NCBI GenBank assembly: GCA_963969595.1
Contig: OZ018408.1
Span: 46,625,022 to 46,689,021, forward strand
Origin: Neckera pumila
Taxonomy: Eukaryota > Streptophyta > Bryopsida > Hypnales > Neckeraceae
DNA: 64,000 nt
Reading direction: 5' to 3'
In this document: in pieces, positions 1 to 10,212 of the stretch
Layout of the letters: each line of letters begins with the position of its first letter
Position numbering within the stretch: position 1 is the first letter of the stretch
Notes under the pieces: model-generated
What the model saw: the letters and a program-made list of their open reading frames with translations, nothing else
Databases searched by the model: none
What the model was told of the DNA's origin: nothing
Position numbers and translations under genes: made by a program

Positions 1-1535
1 GACCATTTTCAAATAATTTTTCTCATCACTCATTTTTTGATCTAGAAAATCTAAACCATGGATTGAAAGATGCACTTGTACTTCAGAAGTAGAAAAAAAA
101 AAAATTGGAAAAATGTCAAAATCTCTAACATCTATAAGCTCCTGAAGCCTAATGTGACCTCCCAATAGGCATAACAATAGCCTCTCTTGCCACCTCTTGC
201 CACCTCTCCTCTCTTGCCACCTTTGCTGCCTCTTGGAAGTCAAAGGCAGGGGCAGCAGATTCCTGAAATGAAATTTTTCTTCAAATGCTCATAACTTTTG
301 GAGTATAAGTCGGATTTTGGTGAAATTTATATGCACGCAAAGCTAATGTGATATCCTATCTCCCAAAAAAGTTTCAGAAAATCATGTGAAAAATTGAGGT
401 CACATGAGCTTGCCGGAAGTACCAAATATTGTCCCATGAGACAATGCAATTCCAAATTTGAATGTTCCATATAAAACATTGTCAAAAATATTCAATGTAT
501 TTTTGAGACAGATTGGGCAACAAAACTAGGGCTTTGTGAGATTTTGAAAGATTTCATTCACAATAGGTCATAATTATGAAAATTTCATCCAGCGAAAGTT
601 TACATTCATAAAAATAAGTTTTAACAATATTTTGAATTAGGAGAATATCTTTAGCATTGAAATTTTTATACAGTAGGACGTCCTCCAAAGAAGGCATCCC
701 ACCACATGAGCGCATTGTGTCTCAAGGCTGAGGCTAGGCCCCCTCACATGGTAGAACGAAGAGTGTTCCACTGTGTTAGCATGTGGTCAAACAACCAATC
801 CACAATTTTTTGAAAAACATAAAATCAAATACTTTTTTATTGCCCGATATTATAAGCCATACTACCCTTGATTTACTCTGCAAATATATCGTTTATAATA
901 AACGGAATCATAATAGAGAGCATTTTTTTTAGGTTTACAGTGCCATATTGCACTAAGAAAAAATAATTTCGCTAAAAAATGATGAAAGATTGTGAAGTTT
1001 TTTGCCCAAAAACTTCAAATTAAAAAAAGTCTTGGATGAAATTGTCAAATTGTGGATGAAAACATAATTATGGATAAGTGATACTCCGTATGTGCTAATG
1101 TGATATTTTGTATCCAATAGGTGGATGAATGTTGAAATTTGGAGCACCATTATAACATTTTGTATAGCCGTTTTGCACTCTATAAAAAATGAAAAAAAAA
1201 CTAGAAGGAAGAATCTGAATTCATCGAGTTCCTTGAACTCCACATAACAAGGAATAAGAGGTTCAATGAACTCAATGGATTTTCTTCTCCATTCAAAATG
1301 GTGAGTACATCAAGTTCAATGAGCTTGGTGAACTCCGCTTTCCCTACTGTGACCCCCTTATCAAGGCTCCCAACAATCCCATGCTTTAATCCCTTGGCAC
1401 TCAAGCGTCTAAATTCTGAACTATAAACATAAAAGTTCCACGGGCTTTTTATCACAAGACTTCTCATTTGTCTACACCAATGTTTGATTTTTAAAAACCC
1501 ATAGTTTCTATAAGATGAAATTGAGGTAAATAATA
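1..1535. other. AT-rich intergenic DNA, no gene recognised
   Basis: No coding region is convincing here. A minus-strand open frame at 1201-1467 (88 codons) has somewhat protein-like composition but matches no family I know. About 285-450 resembles, weakly, the terminal third of the TTAA-flanked repeat family seen elsewhere (CATAACTTTTG, then AAAAAAGTTTCA), so it may be an old fragment of it. Confidence 0.5.
184..233. repeat. Short CTCTTGCCAC direct repeat
   Basis: Three copies of CTCTTGCCAC (184, 194, 211) lie together, followed by a degenerate copy. This is a small local minisatellite with no evident function. Confidence 0.7.
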
Positions 1536-1786
1536 CTATCTTTGTCCCACTAAAAAGCTCCTTCTTTTATCTCATGTTTTTCTTATACTAATTTCATTGA
1601 CCATGTTGTAAAAAGTATAACTCAAAATGGTCTAAATTTATATCACCACAATCCATGAAGAACATTATATCTGTTCAATGCAACCAAAAAAAAAATGGAA
1701 CCCAAAGCAAGCTTCCATTATGCGTACTCAAAACTACTAAAAAAACAAGAGGTAAAATCAAGAGCTTTTTAGTGGAACAAAGGTAG
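1536..1786. mobile_element. Stowaway-like MITE (Tc1/mariner type)
   Basis: The ends are inverted copies of each other: the left begins CTATCTTTGTCCCACTAAAA and the right, reverse-complemented, begins CTACCTTTGTTCCACTAAAA. Both are flanked by TA (1534-1535 and 1787-1788), the target-site duplication of Tc1/mariner elements. The TIR resembles the plant Stowaway consensus (CTCCCTCCGTCCC...). The 251 bp interior has no coding capacity, so movement would depend on a transposase encoded elsewhere. Confidence 0.75.
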
Positions 1787-2051
1787 TATGTATTTAACAA
1801 GATACTAGCTACAACAAGGACATTGCAATTGCTTCACAAGTAACTCAAGTTAATAGCGTTGGAGTTTGATCATAGCATTTTGAACACTAGCATTTGATCA
1901 TAAGCCACTATTGTCTTGTATATACAGAAGAATGAACATTGGATGAAGTAATTGAATGATATTTCTCCGGGATGAAAATGCAACAATTTGGTGATAGTAT
2001 AGCATTATGAACACTAGTGTTTGATAAAAAGACTCTTGTCTTGTATATATA

Positions 2052-3107
2052 CAGTAGAACCTCTCTTAGTGTTGGGACTATGCACTAAGAGAAGTTTTAT
2101 GTAGTTGTATAGTTGTAGTAATGACACTTGACTAATGTGGCTTTTGTCTACACTACTTTCTAGATTAACCCCTAAAGTCTCATTGTCCCCTCGGGGGACA
2201 AATTGGATTCTGGGCAGGTTCTTGTGACCTCAATTTTCTATGAAACTTTCTCATAAGATAGAAAAACTGATTGGCTATCTGGGAATATAATTTTTATTTC
2301 AATTGGTAACCGGGAGCAAAAGTTATAACACGAAAAGCCTAGAACTGAACTTGGTGGGCAACACACCCAAAAAATGCAAAAAGTCAAAATATATATATTT
2401 TATTTTCCTAAAATATTATGTTTTTGTCTACATGCAAAGCTTTGATTTGTTCTATTTGGACTAATAATGAAAAAAAATTGGACAATCTTGTTTTTCGGGC
2501 AATTAGAGCATCTTCTTGAAAAAATAATTTGTTAGATCATTCATTTCTGAATGCAATTTTCACAATTTTTCAAAAAAAAATGTTTGACAAGGTTGTGTTT
2601 GCTTGCTAAAACAATCTCACCATTGGGATTATTGAGTTCAAATCCCATCTTAGAGCTATTAACAATTTTGTGTTTTTTTCAATCTTGGATCTACTTCTAC
2701 TTAACAATTTTTTAAAGAATGTAAATTATGTCTTTTTTGTTGAATTCTTTTTTTCTAGACTTTCAACTCAATTCTTCAACATAAATTTTTTTAATTCAAA
2801 GTTTGTAGTGCAAAAACTATCCACAAATGGCGATAAAAGTCATCTGAAATTGCAGGCCAGTGTTAAAAAAAAACTGTCTTTTCTCAGACAAGTGAAATAC
2901 AAAATCCTATGGTTAGATGCTAAAAAAATGTTTTTTTTTGTTTTCTTAGTTGAACGCAGCAAAAACAGCAATTTTGAGTTGTTTTTGATAGAAAAATGGC
3001 CTTGGGACTTCAAGGTTTAAATACTTGAAATTGGTTCTACCCATGCACCTCTCTTATTGAATATTATGCACTAAGAAAGAAAGTATGCAATGAAAAAGGT
3101 TCTACTA
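2052..3107. mobile_element. Emigrant/pogo-like MITE containing a nested element
   Basis: The left end is CAGTAGAACCTCTCTTAGTG and the right end is the inverted counterpart GGTTCTACTA, flanked by TA on both sides (2050-2051, 3108-3109). The TIR resembles plant Emigrant MITEs (CAGTAAAACCTCTA...), which belong to the pogo branch of Tc1/mariner. Without the inserted TTAA-family element (2169-3016) it would be roughly 200 bp, the size of the intact relative at 26364-26555. It encodes nothing. Confidence 0.75.
2169..3016 (-). mobile_element. TTAA-flanked non-autonomous element, subfamily A
   Basis: The element starts CCCCTAAAGTCT and ends GGGACTTCAAGGT, with TTAA on both sides (2165-2168 and 3017-3020). 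At 848 bp it is close to the other subfamily A copies and lies in the opposite orientation to those at 20-31 kb. It shares their interior motifs, such as AACAATCTCACCATTGGGAT and TACTTCTACTTAACAATTT read as the reverse complement. It has no coding capacity; the 116-codon frame at 2670-3020 is an AT-rich artefact of the repeat. Confidence 0.8.
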
Positions 3108-3184
3108 TATAGAGAAGAATGAACATTGAATGAAATAATTGGATGATATTTTTCCGGATGAAAATGTGACAATTTTGTGACAAG

Positions 3185-3990
3185 CATGACAGGGGGCGCG
3201 ACACTGCGTACTCAAAATTATAGATACGCAAAATATACGAATCGGTTTTCACCAGTCATTCCCCTCCACGTAAGCATTTCCTAAATACAATACCGTATAG
3301 GCATATACTGGACGCTGTTCAGCGCGAGCACAAGGACGCACGCGGTATTCAATACCGTTCAGGTACAACCTAGTACCTTACTTGGTCAAGGGGCCATGAC
3401 CTTCCTTCCGTCGCACCATGGTCATAGGACAGTCCAAGATCCCGGTCACGGATGCCCGTGGTAGCATCTTCTGGACCTCGGGACCGTGGCCCCCCCTAGT
3501 CTAGTCCTGGCGGAGTTGTTGCCTCCCCTAGTCCCTTCCTTGCTGGCTCCGGTCCCAAAATCCCTCCAACGACCGCCGTAGCCACCGCGACAATTGCGTT
3601 GCGTTCTCCGCAGTTTTGCCAGCGACGGAGAACCCAGTCGTAGTAAAAAAAAAACACGAAGCGACGGAAGCCACTGACGGACCCCATGGTTACTATTTGC
3701 ATCCCTTCTGGCGCCTGCATGAATCCGCCTCGGCTCGCTCCCGATTTGCGCGCTTTTTTTTTTTATCCCCTGCTTTCCAGTGCCCTCCGTGGGGCGGCCT
3801 TTTCTGTTCACTTTCCCGTTTAGATTCACCACGGGATTCATTCGCATTCAGTTGCCTGTCCCGCCGTCGAGTCTGTGTAGTTTTTGATGTTGACGTTGCG
3901 AGGGTCGTCGTCGTCGCTGCTGCTGCTGCGGGGTTTGGGCGGCTCGGAAGGAGCTGGAATGGAGACGAGTCAGTTGTGTTGGAGAGGAGA
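3185..3990 (+). promoter_or_regulatory. Upstream/promoter region of the PSI-like gene
   Basis: Base composition turns abruptly GC-richer from about 3290, with pyrimidine tracts (3756-3775) and CGTCGTCGTCGCTGCTGCTG near 3906. I infer a promoter and 5'UTR start here because it immediately precedes a plausible 5'UTR splice donor (GTAAGT at 3991) and the only large gene downstream. No TATA box can be placed with confidence. Long minus-strand frames (3446-3847, 3848-4282) are by-products of the GC-rich composition. Confidence 0.5.
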
Positions 3991-5661
3991 GTAAGTTTTT
4001 TTCAGTAGTGGAGCGATTCGAGAGAGATACATATATAGAGAGAGAAATAGAGAGATCTGTGGCGTGCTCCGTCGCTGCCTTGGGGAGGGGGTTCAGATCT
4101 AGGTTTTGAGGTTGGGGATGGGGGTGGAGATGGTGTGGGAGAGGAATTGAGGGGAGGGGGGGAGCGACACGCGCTTGTGGTGTGTTAGGGTTTCGGGTAC
4201 GTTCGTGGGTATTCGGGTACGTTCGTGGGTATTCGGGTATTGCTGTTTTCTCTGCTCTCTGAAGACAGAATATGATCGGCACCTTTGTATTTCTGTCGGG
4301 ATAAGTAGGTCTGCGGATTTTTTTTATGGAATATGAGGTTGATCTAAGGCTGCTGCTCTGGCGAGAATATCGTGGTGATTTCTATCGGTAGGATGGTTGC
4401 TTTGCAATGTCGGTAGGATTCTGTTCGAACATTCGTATTGGGCGTTTTTGGTACGATTTTTCTATGCATTTATAGTAGGTCACTGAAGTTCGGCAGCACA
4501 GAGTGGATTCTATGGATGGCGAAGTTAGAACGAGCTATTGGCATTTACGCCCAGCTTGGAATCAGGTTACTGAGATTAGTCTTGGGGTTGCAGAGTGTGC
4601 ACACTTGCGTCTCATTCTATGGTAGGAATCTGAGATTTATGTGAAGAACTTCTCCGTAGGTTATTCATTGCTCTTAGTTTTGAAAAGGATAGAGAAGTGT
4701 CTATGGGAGAACAGAGGATGGTCGACATTTCGTCGGATTTAGCCTTGCTTAGTTTCACGCCTGCAAATCCTGTCCCGCTAATGAACTTGGATTGCTATTT
4801 CTTCTCTACTAAGAAGCGTTCGATCGCTGTCGCTGTTGATGTGGTTAGAGTTTCATCTGCAATCTAACTGAACATTTTGCGTAGGCTAGAAAGCATAGGA
4901 TGCGATTTTTGGCTATGCAAGCATATTGTGCGTGGTGTCTTAACTTTTTTGTCAGTAAATATAGTGCGCTCATTGGGAATGTCGGTTGTCATTTGAGGCT
5001 TTCTCTCGAGTTAGTGTCTCTGAAGATACTGCCCGTGGTTTTCTAATTTGCTAGCCTATTCTATTGGCCGTCTGAACTGCATTTCGCCGTGCTTATATTT
5101 AGGTAGTGAATTTGAATTTTTAGTCCTCGAGATTTCGACTTTTAGGTTCGAAGGAGAAACGAGTGCCTTTAATCTTGGGATGATTGGTGTTGTAGACGAC
5201 TGCCAACTACATTTTCCTGTTTAATTTCTGAATATAGTTTTATTGCTGTTGGAGGTCTTATCGGATATATCTATTTTTCTGTTTTCCAGTCTATATTTAC
5301 CGCGATATGAATTTCTGTTGAATCTGAATTGGGGTTTTGGTGCTTTAGGATAATCTAGTGTAATTTGTGGACGACGAATTAGTCTGGATTTGGTGATGAG
5401 AGCGAGTGTTACAAGAAATAGGTTAACAACGCGTTGATTTGAGGAAGAAAAAGCCGAAGTAGCATGGATACATTTTGTTGTTGCGGGTATTGTGGTGCGA
5501 CTTTCATTTCGTTTCTGAGATTTTTTTCTGCATTGGTACTTCAATAGTAGAGGGCATCGTCTAGGCGTATTTCAGTGACTGACTGGAAGTATTTGTATCG
5601 AATTGTCTTGCCAGTGTTTTTACAGTGGTCCTGAACTTGTTCTCTTTTGATTTTCCTGCAG
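3991..5661 (+). other. Probable 5'UTR intron of the PSI-like gene
   Basis: A donor-like AGA|GTAAGT at 3991 and a strong acceptor TTTTCCTGCAG ending at 5661 would define a 1.67 kb leader intron. No frame inside looks coding. Near its start is a GA-rich stretch (4020-4056), and at about 4195-4238 there are two copies of GGGTACGTTCGTGGGTATTC. The boundaries are a prediction that needs transcript evidence. Confidence 0.5.
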
Positions 5662-5706
5662 AGAGTTTCAGCGCAGATTCCAAGGCGTGACTGAGTAGAG
5701 GCGGGC

Positions 5707-5772
5707 ATGTCCAGGGGCAGGCGGAAGTTTTATGGCACAGGGTTGGTTTTAACCTCCCAGTTTTTGAGATAA
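5707..5772 (+). promoter_or_regulatory. Upstream ORFs in the PSI-like leader
   Basis: If the leader is spliced as predicted, two ATGs precede the main start. A 21-codon uORF runs 5707-5772 (ATGTCCAGGGGC... to TAA), and a nested 6-codon uORF in another frame runs 5732-5752. Both end before the main ATG at 5818, so they could reduce translation through reinitiation. This is inference from sequence only. Confidence 0.45.
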
Positions 5773-5817
5773 GGTCTAGTATAAGAAAGTCATTGGTGGG
5801 TGGAACTAAATAGGGCT

Positions 5818-7734
5818 ATGGGGAGCCAGGTTAGCACCATCAAAGCTGCGGCCGGGAAGCTTGACATGACATCTAAGAAGAAAGGCAATAAAACGGAGAA
5901 AGTGAAGATAGGTATCCTTTCATTCGAGGTGGCCAATGTCATGTCCAAGAGTATGCAACTTTGGCAATCACTCAGTGACCAGGAGATACTGCGGCTACGC
6001 ACGGAGGTAATAAAAGCGGAAGGCGTATTAAACCTAGTCTCAGACAATGAAGGTGTTCTATTAAGCCTGGCTTGCATGGAGAAGCTGCAAGATCTAACGG
6101 CAGTAGCAGGTGCGGTCGCCCGTCTTGGTCAGAAGTGTCAAGAGCCAGCGTTGCACTCGTTTGAACACATCTACAATGACTTGTTAAGACAGGATATCAA
6201 TTTGCGACCCCTGGAGCTACCGCACAAAGAAATGGAAGCCAAAATGAAGAAGATGGAGAGGTACATATCCTCCACTGCTTCTCTTTATCATGAATTGGAG
6301 GCTCTCGCAGACATAGAGCAAGCTGTATCTAGGCTTCAAGAAGACGATGAAGTGCCAAACGGAGAGTCCTTGAGTACATTGGAACAGAAAGCAATGTGGC
6401 AGCGGCAGGAGATCAAGTATATGAGGGATCTGTCTTTGTGGAACCATACATACGATAAGATTGTAAAATTGTTAGCACAGACTGTATGCACCATTCATGG
6501 GAGAATTATTAGCGTTTTTGGTTCACCCATGCTTGGTTTATCGCATGTATTTGCAAACCAACCGAATGGTGAATCGGCAAGACCGGGGTGGCAGAATCGG
6601 TCTTCAGGATCACAGGCAACGTCTTCTAGTCCGCGACTCTCATACCCTCAAAGTTTAGGATCTCTGGGTCACCACTCTTCCTCTATGAATAACCTCTCTT
6701 CCTTTAGCTTAGAGGCTGTGTCCAGGTCACTCAGCCCTCTGGGCTCTAGTACCCCCACTGAAGACCGAGGCATAGGAATTGCTGAATTAGCTGCCCAATC
6801 TGCTAGAGCTGTGTGTGAATACCGTCCTGCCTCGCCTCCCTACTCTTCCGGGTCGCTGATTCCGCGAAGAAACTCTATGAGTAGTCCAATTCGATCCTCT
6901 AGCAGACCTTATTCTAGTCCTAGATCGGGACCTATCCCAATGTCAGGGCCTTTGTCAGGACCAATGTCGGGACCATTTTCAGGACCAATGTCGGGACCAT
7001 TTTCAGGACCTCTAGTAATGGAGCCTCCGAAGCAGTTTACTGAAAGGTCATTGAACGCTATTCTTCAAGCTGAAACCACTGAAGAGTTTACTTCCGCCCT
7101 TCTTTATGCGACTCGTCATAGTATCAAACCAGTACGTATGGAATCCCCGGCTCTGAAACAGGATAGGCAAAATATTAGAGAACTTTGCGACCCTAAAAGC
7201 AGGCATAAGATGGCGCCGTGGTCAACCTTGGGGGGAGCAGCACTTGCATTGCATTATGCCAATGTGATTATCATCCTGGAGAAGATGATACGGTATCCTC
7301 ATTTAATTGCTCAGGATGGTCGAGATGATCTCTATCGTATGCTTCCTAAAACTGTGCGAGTGGCTCTTCGCTCAAGGTTAAGGGCTACCATGAGAGCATG
7401 TGAGTTTGGGAAATACGACGCTATGATTGCTGCAGATTGGAAAGACGCACTGGAAAGAATATTGAGCTGGCTGGCTCCTCTGGCTCACAACATGATCAGG
7501 TGGCAGTCGGAGCATAATTTTGAGCAGCAACAAGTGGTGTCTCGCACCAATTGCCTGCTTCTGCAGACGCTCTACTTTGCTGACTTGGCAAAGACGGAAG
7601 CAGCCATTACGGAGCTCCTGGTGGGATTGAATTACATCTGTGGACTTGAGCAGGAATTGAAGCAGAATTCAGTGATGATGGAGGAGTATGCGATGAACAA
7701 AGAATCAGACGAGTATCTTGGTTGGCAGTTCTAG
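5818..7734 (+). CDS. PSI1-like protein (DUF3475 + DUF668)
   Basis: Single-exon CDS of 638 aa ending in TAG. The start is the ATG at 5818: an in-frame TAA lies just upstream at 5782, and the protein then begins MGSQVS, a good N-myristoylation signal (Gly2, Ser6), as in the founding Arabidopsis PSI1. DUF3475 spans about residues 32-88 (GILSFEVANVMSKS). A helical, charged stretch follows, then a Ser/Pro-rich low-complexity linker (about 255-400) with SGP repeats at 372-399. DUF668 is at about 467-556 (WSTLGGAALALHYANVI ... DDLYRMLPKTVR), followed by a conserved helical tail. PSI proteins (PSK SIMULATOR) are plant-specific, plasma-membrane- or nucleus-associated promoters of growth linked to phytosulfokine signalling; their biochemical activity is unknown. 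Length and domain order are normal and nothing is broken. I am sure of the family, less of the exact orthologue. Confidence 0.93.
   Translation: MGSQVSTIKAAAGKLDMTSKKKGNKTEKVKIGILSFEVANVMSKSMQLWQSLSDQEILRLRTEVIKAEGVLNLVSDNEGVLLSLACMEKLQDLTAVAGAVARLGQKCQEPALHSFEHIYNDLLRQDINLRPLELPHKEMEAKMKKMERYISSTASLYHELEALADIEQAVSRLQEDDEVPNGESLSTLEQKAMWQRQEIKYMRDLSLWNHTYDKIVKLLAQTVCTIHGRIISVFGSPMLGLSHVFANQPNGESARPGWQNRSSGSQATSSSPRLSYPQSLGSLGHHSSSMNNLSSFSLEAVSRSLSPLGSSTPTEDRGIGIAELAAQSARAVCEYRPASPPYSSGSLIPRRNSMSSPIRSSSRPYSSPRSGPIPMSGPLSGPMSGPFSGPMSGPFSGPLVMEPPKQFTERSLNAILQAETTEEFTSALLYATRHSIKPVRMESPALKQDRQNIRELCDPKSRHKMAPWSTLGGAALALHYANVIIILEKMIRYPHLIAQDGRDDLYRMLPKTVRVALRSRLRATMRACEFGKYDAMIAADWKDALERILSWLAPLAHNMIRWQSEHNFEQQQVVSRTNCLLLQTLYFADLAKTEAAITELLVGLNYICGLEQELKQNSVMMEEYAMNKESDEYLGWQF
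6931..7014 (+). repeat. Coding minisatellite, SGP repeat
   Basis: Within the PSI-like CDS, a 12/24 bp unit (TCAGGACCAATGTCGGGACC) is repeated and encodes alternating PMSG/PFSG/PLSG tetrapeptides. The unit length is a multiple of three, so copy-number changes keep the frame. It lies in the disordered linker before DUF668 and is probably length-variable between individuals. Confidence 0.8.
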
Positions 7735-9827
7735 CCGCCTTGCGTGAGCTCTGTGATGGGTGGCAGGCATTGAACTTGTAAATTTAGTGTCAATTTCCTT
7801 GAGCTGGCTCTAACAAATGTATTCATACCCTTTAGTTTTGTCAAATATTGATGATTATATGCATTCATGACGACCCTTTCACTGCAATGAAAGGAGTTGC
7901 CGGGTTCTGGTTTAGACGTCGACCAGACCCCGATTTCGGTCCCTCTGTTTCTTCCATCTTATCAATTTTTCTAGGGGATAACTTTTTATGGCAGTCGCTG
8001 GGGTCTGACTATGAGAAGGCCTGGTAGCGATTACTCTCTTGGTTCTCGTCCTGCTTTAATTGTTCATTTCATTCATATGACGAGATTTTTCTTCCTTATT
8101 TCTGAACTAGACTGTAGGGTTTCCATTTGGTACCATAGAGTTTTTAAGTCTAGTTCCTTCTAGATAATAACATGGCATCTAGTCTTGATTGGTAGATAGT
8201 TGGATTTTTTACTGGGAATCTCTGTCCTCATTCATCAATCGCGCTCATACTGTCTATTCTCCGAATCACAAAGCTATCAGCCTGAGGCCACAACTGGTAC
8301 ACTCGATGACCTTTCTTTGTGATATCTGCAATTGTTGACCTTGTCTATTGAGCGGGCTGCTTATGTCTTTTCTCTCTTTTCAAACTTAGATGTTAGGTCA
8401 ATAAGTGTCCTAAGCTTATGCTGAGGCTGCAGTTTTGCTAATGAAACGTTATCCTAAATTCTGTAATTGTAGGAGCCCTGACATCTCAAGAGTAGGAGAG
8501 ACCTGAACAGGATGTATGAAAGTATTTATCAACGTGATGGAATCTTTTGAAGATTATTCACTGAATGTTAAGGTCTGTGTGCCCTTTGAACTTGTCAAAC
8601 GTAACCGTTTAAAGTGTTACCTGTGCAGAAAACTTGTATCCACTGGCCGATTGCGGTGTACATGCCAGTGTCAAGCGAGAGTATTCGTCTCGGTGGCTTC
8701 TTCGATGAGGGACTCGTGCTTGTTGATATTATTATCTCAAGGTACATGTTTGGTTTTGCTAAATTCTCATTACATCTTGCTATCTGTCTATGCATTTTGT
8801 GGGAATTTTTCAATTTGACTTGCGATCCGAGCTTTTTGTACTTCAAAGACTGTTGTTTCATCCCAGATCTCCTTTTGGTATCCAGGATAATTCTTCCCTC
8901 TTTCCTTGAGGCTGGATGGTCTTAACCTCACAAAACAGACCTGTCTCGTGATTATTTCAATTCTCTCTCACCTTACGTCTACTGTATTTTTCTTAAAGTC
9001 TTCATTGGGTCAAATCGAATTGAAAATATATTGCACTGAGTGCCAATCTGTTCCTTGATGCAGGAATTGTTCGTATATCTTATTATTATCGCCAGCCTCT
9101 CAATTAACTTGGATAGTCTGCCTGGATTTGGAGCCGTAAGAGACAAGTGATGTCTTCACTATTGAATTGAGCATATTGACGACGTTCCTTCTATTCTTTA
9201 CCCGGGAAATTGAACCGAGTGCTGCAAACTAATTGCACGATAGAGAATGAACATCTCTACTCTTGGTACATCAACAACTAGTTGAGCAGCCAAGATTCGC
9301 TTCCGAATTCCTTTGTTTCCTCTCGAGACAATTGTTGAGCACAATCGGAGGCTACAGTTTGGCACTTGTTTTGTGAGCAAGGTTGGACGAAAGCTCAACG
9401 ACCAGGCGTACAAAGTGAAGTTCAAACCTAGGGTTTTCCGGAACAGGAACAATTTATCCTCTGGGTCCATGCAGAAGTGTAACTTAAGAAAAGATTTTCG
9501 AACATGTTTTAAATAGGTTGTAATCGTTGTATCATCACCTCTTGACTTTCAACTATGCTGCAAAAAGCAGTATGTCGCGAAAACACATGACCATAATGAT
9601 TATTGATGGGCTACATGTCCATCGTGTTTGACTACTCAGGATTCTATTTGATGCTGCTTTTTTCTGTTGTCATTTATTGCTGCGGAACAAGATTGCTACC
9701 CTTACCCTGACAAATTCTCGTGCCCCCCAAATGTTCCCAAATCAAGTAACTTATCTTGCTCTTTCAAAATCACTTGGTCATGTTGGCCTTCTCTCACAAA
9801 TACTCTGCCAGAAAATAAGAGCTCTAA
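7735..9827 (+). other. 3' flank of the PSI-like gene, no further gene recognised
   Basis: Composition stays gene-like to about 10 kb, higher in GC than the repeat tracts, so part of this may be transcribed 3'UTR. No canonical AATAAA sits close after the stop; the plant signal is often degenerate. Short open frames at 8516-8925 and 9313-9516 match nothing I know. I cannot tell a long or spliced 3'UTR from plain intergenic sequence. Confidence 0.4.
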
Positions 9828-10209
9828 GAGCATCGCCACCGGTTTGCATGAAATCAGACTCAGCACTGGAGCATTGCAGTGTTGACTCCGTGGATTTATG
9901 CTTGGTGTGTTGTTGGTCCCCCACTCTTCCGCGCCATAGCACCATGGCATCAGCTATTGTTTATGCAGGTGTAGTGTTGGCGGGGCATATTGATAAAAAG
10001 CTGACAATTGTTCCTCAAGGATACCTTGGAATATATAGTAGCTCAGTATAACAAGAAGTGGCATAGGAAGATGGCGTGTCAAACCTATTTATTTTTTAGT
10101 GGCCCACTCTAGATTTCATCGTCCCCAAGTCCAGAATGGAGTTGACATTACTCCTAGGCTCGGGAACCACCGTGTTGGGCTAAAACTTTGTGTAATAGTG
10201 GCAATGCTC
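9828..10209. mobile_element. PIF/Harbinger (Tourist-like) MITE
   Basis: The left end is GAGCATCGCCACC and the right end is AGTGGCAATGCTC, inverted copies differing at two positions. Both sides carry TAA (9825-9827 and 10210-10212), the three-base target duplication (TWA) of PIF/Harbinger elements. The TIR resembles the widespread plant GAGCATCTCCA type. The 382 bp interior has no transposase. The 124-codon frame at 9677-10051 overlaps it and is probably not a gene. Confidence 0.8.
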
Positions 10210-10212
10210 TAA

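Larger units (their letters stand above)
1873..3184. repeat. ~125 bp tandem duplication, second unit split by transposons
   Basis: A unit at about 1873-1998 (TAGCATTTTGAACACTAG ... ending near CAATTTGGTGATAG) recurs starting near 1999. The second copy is cut at its CTTGTATATA motif (2041-2051) by the Emigrant-like MITE and resumes at 3108 (GAGAAGAATGAACATTGAAT). Removing the insert restores a second unit that lines up with the first. The duplication therefore came before the insertion. Confidence 0.75.

Noticed and set aside
2670..3020. 116-codon frame
   Set aside because: It lies wholly inside a TTAA-family repeat, is Phe/Leu/Lys-rich, and is not preserved in other copies.
3446..4282. Long minus-strand open frames opposite the PSI-like promoter
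   Set aside because: They are low-complexity, rich in Arg/Pro/Gln, match no family, and come from GC-rich promoter sequence with simple repeats.
5800..5817. Six extra N-terminal codons on the PSI-like frame
   Set aside because: That start is GTG; the first ATG at 5818 gives a myristoylation signal and follows an in-frame stop.
9677..10051. 124-codon frame downstream of the PSI-like gene
   Set aside because: It lacks an ATG start and crosses into the PIF/Harbinger MITE at 9828.
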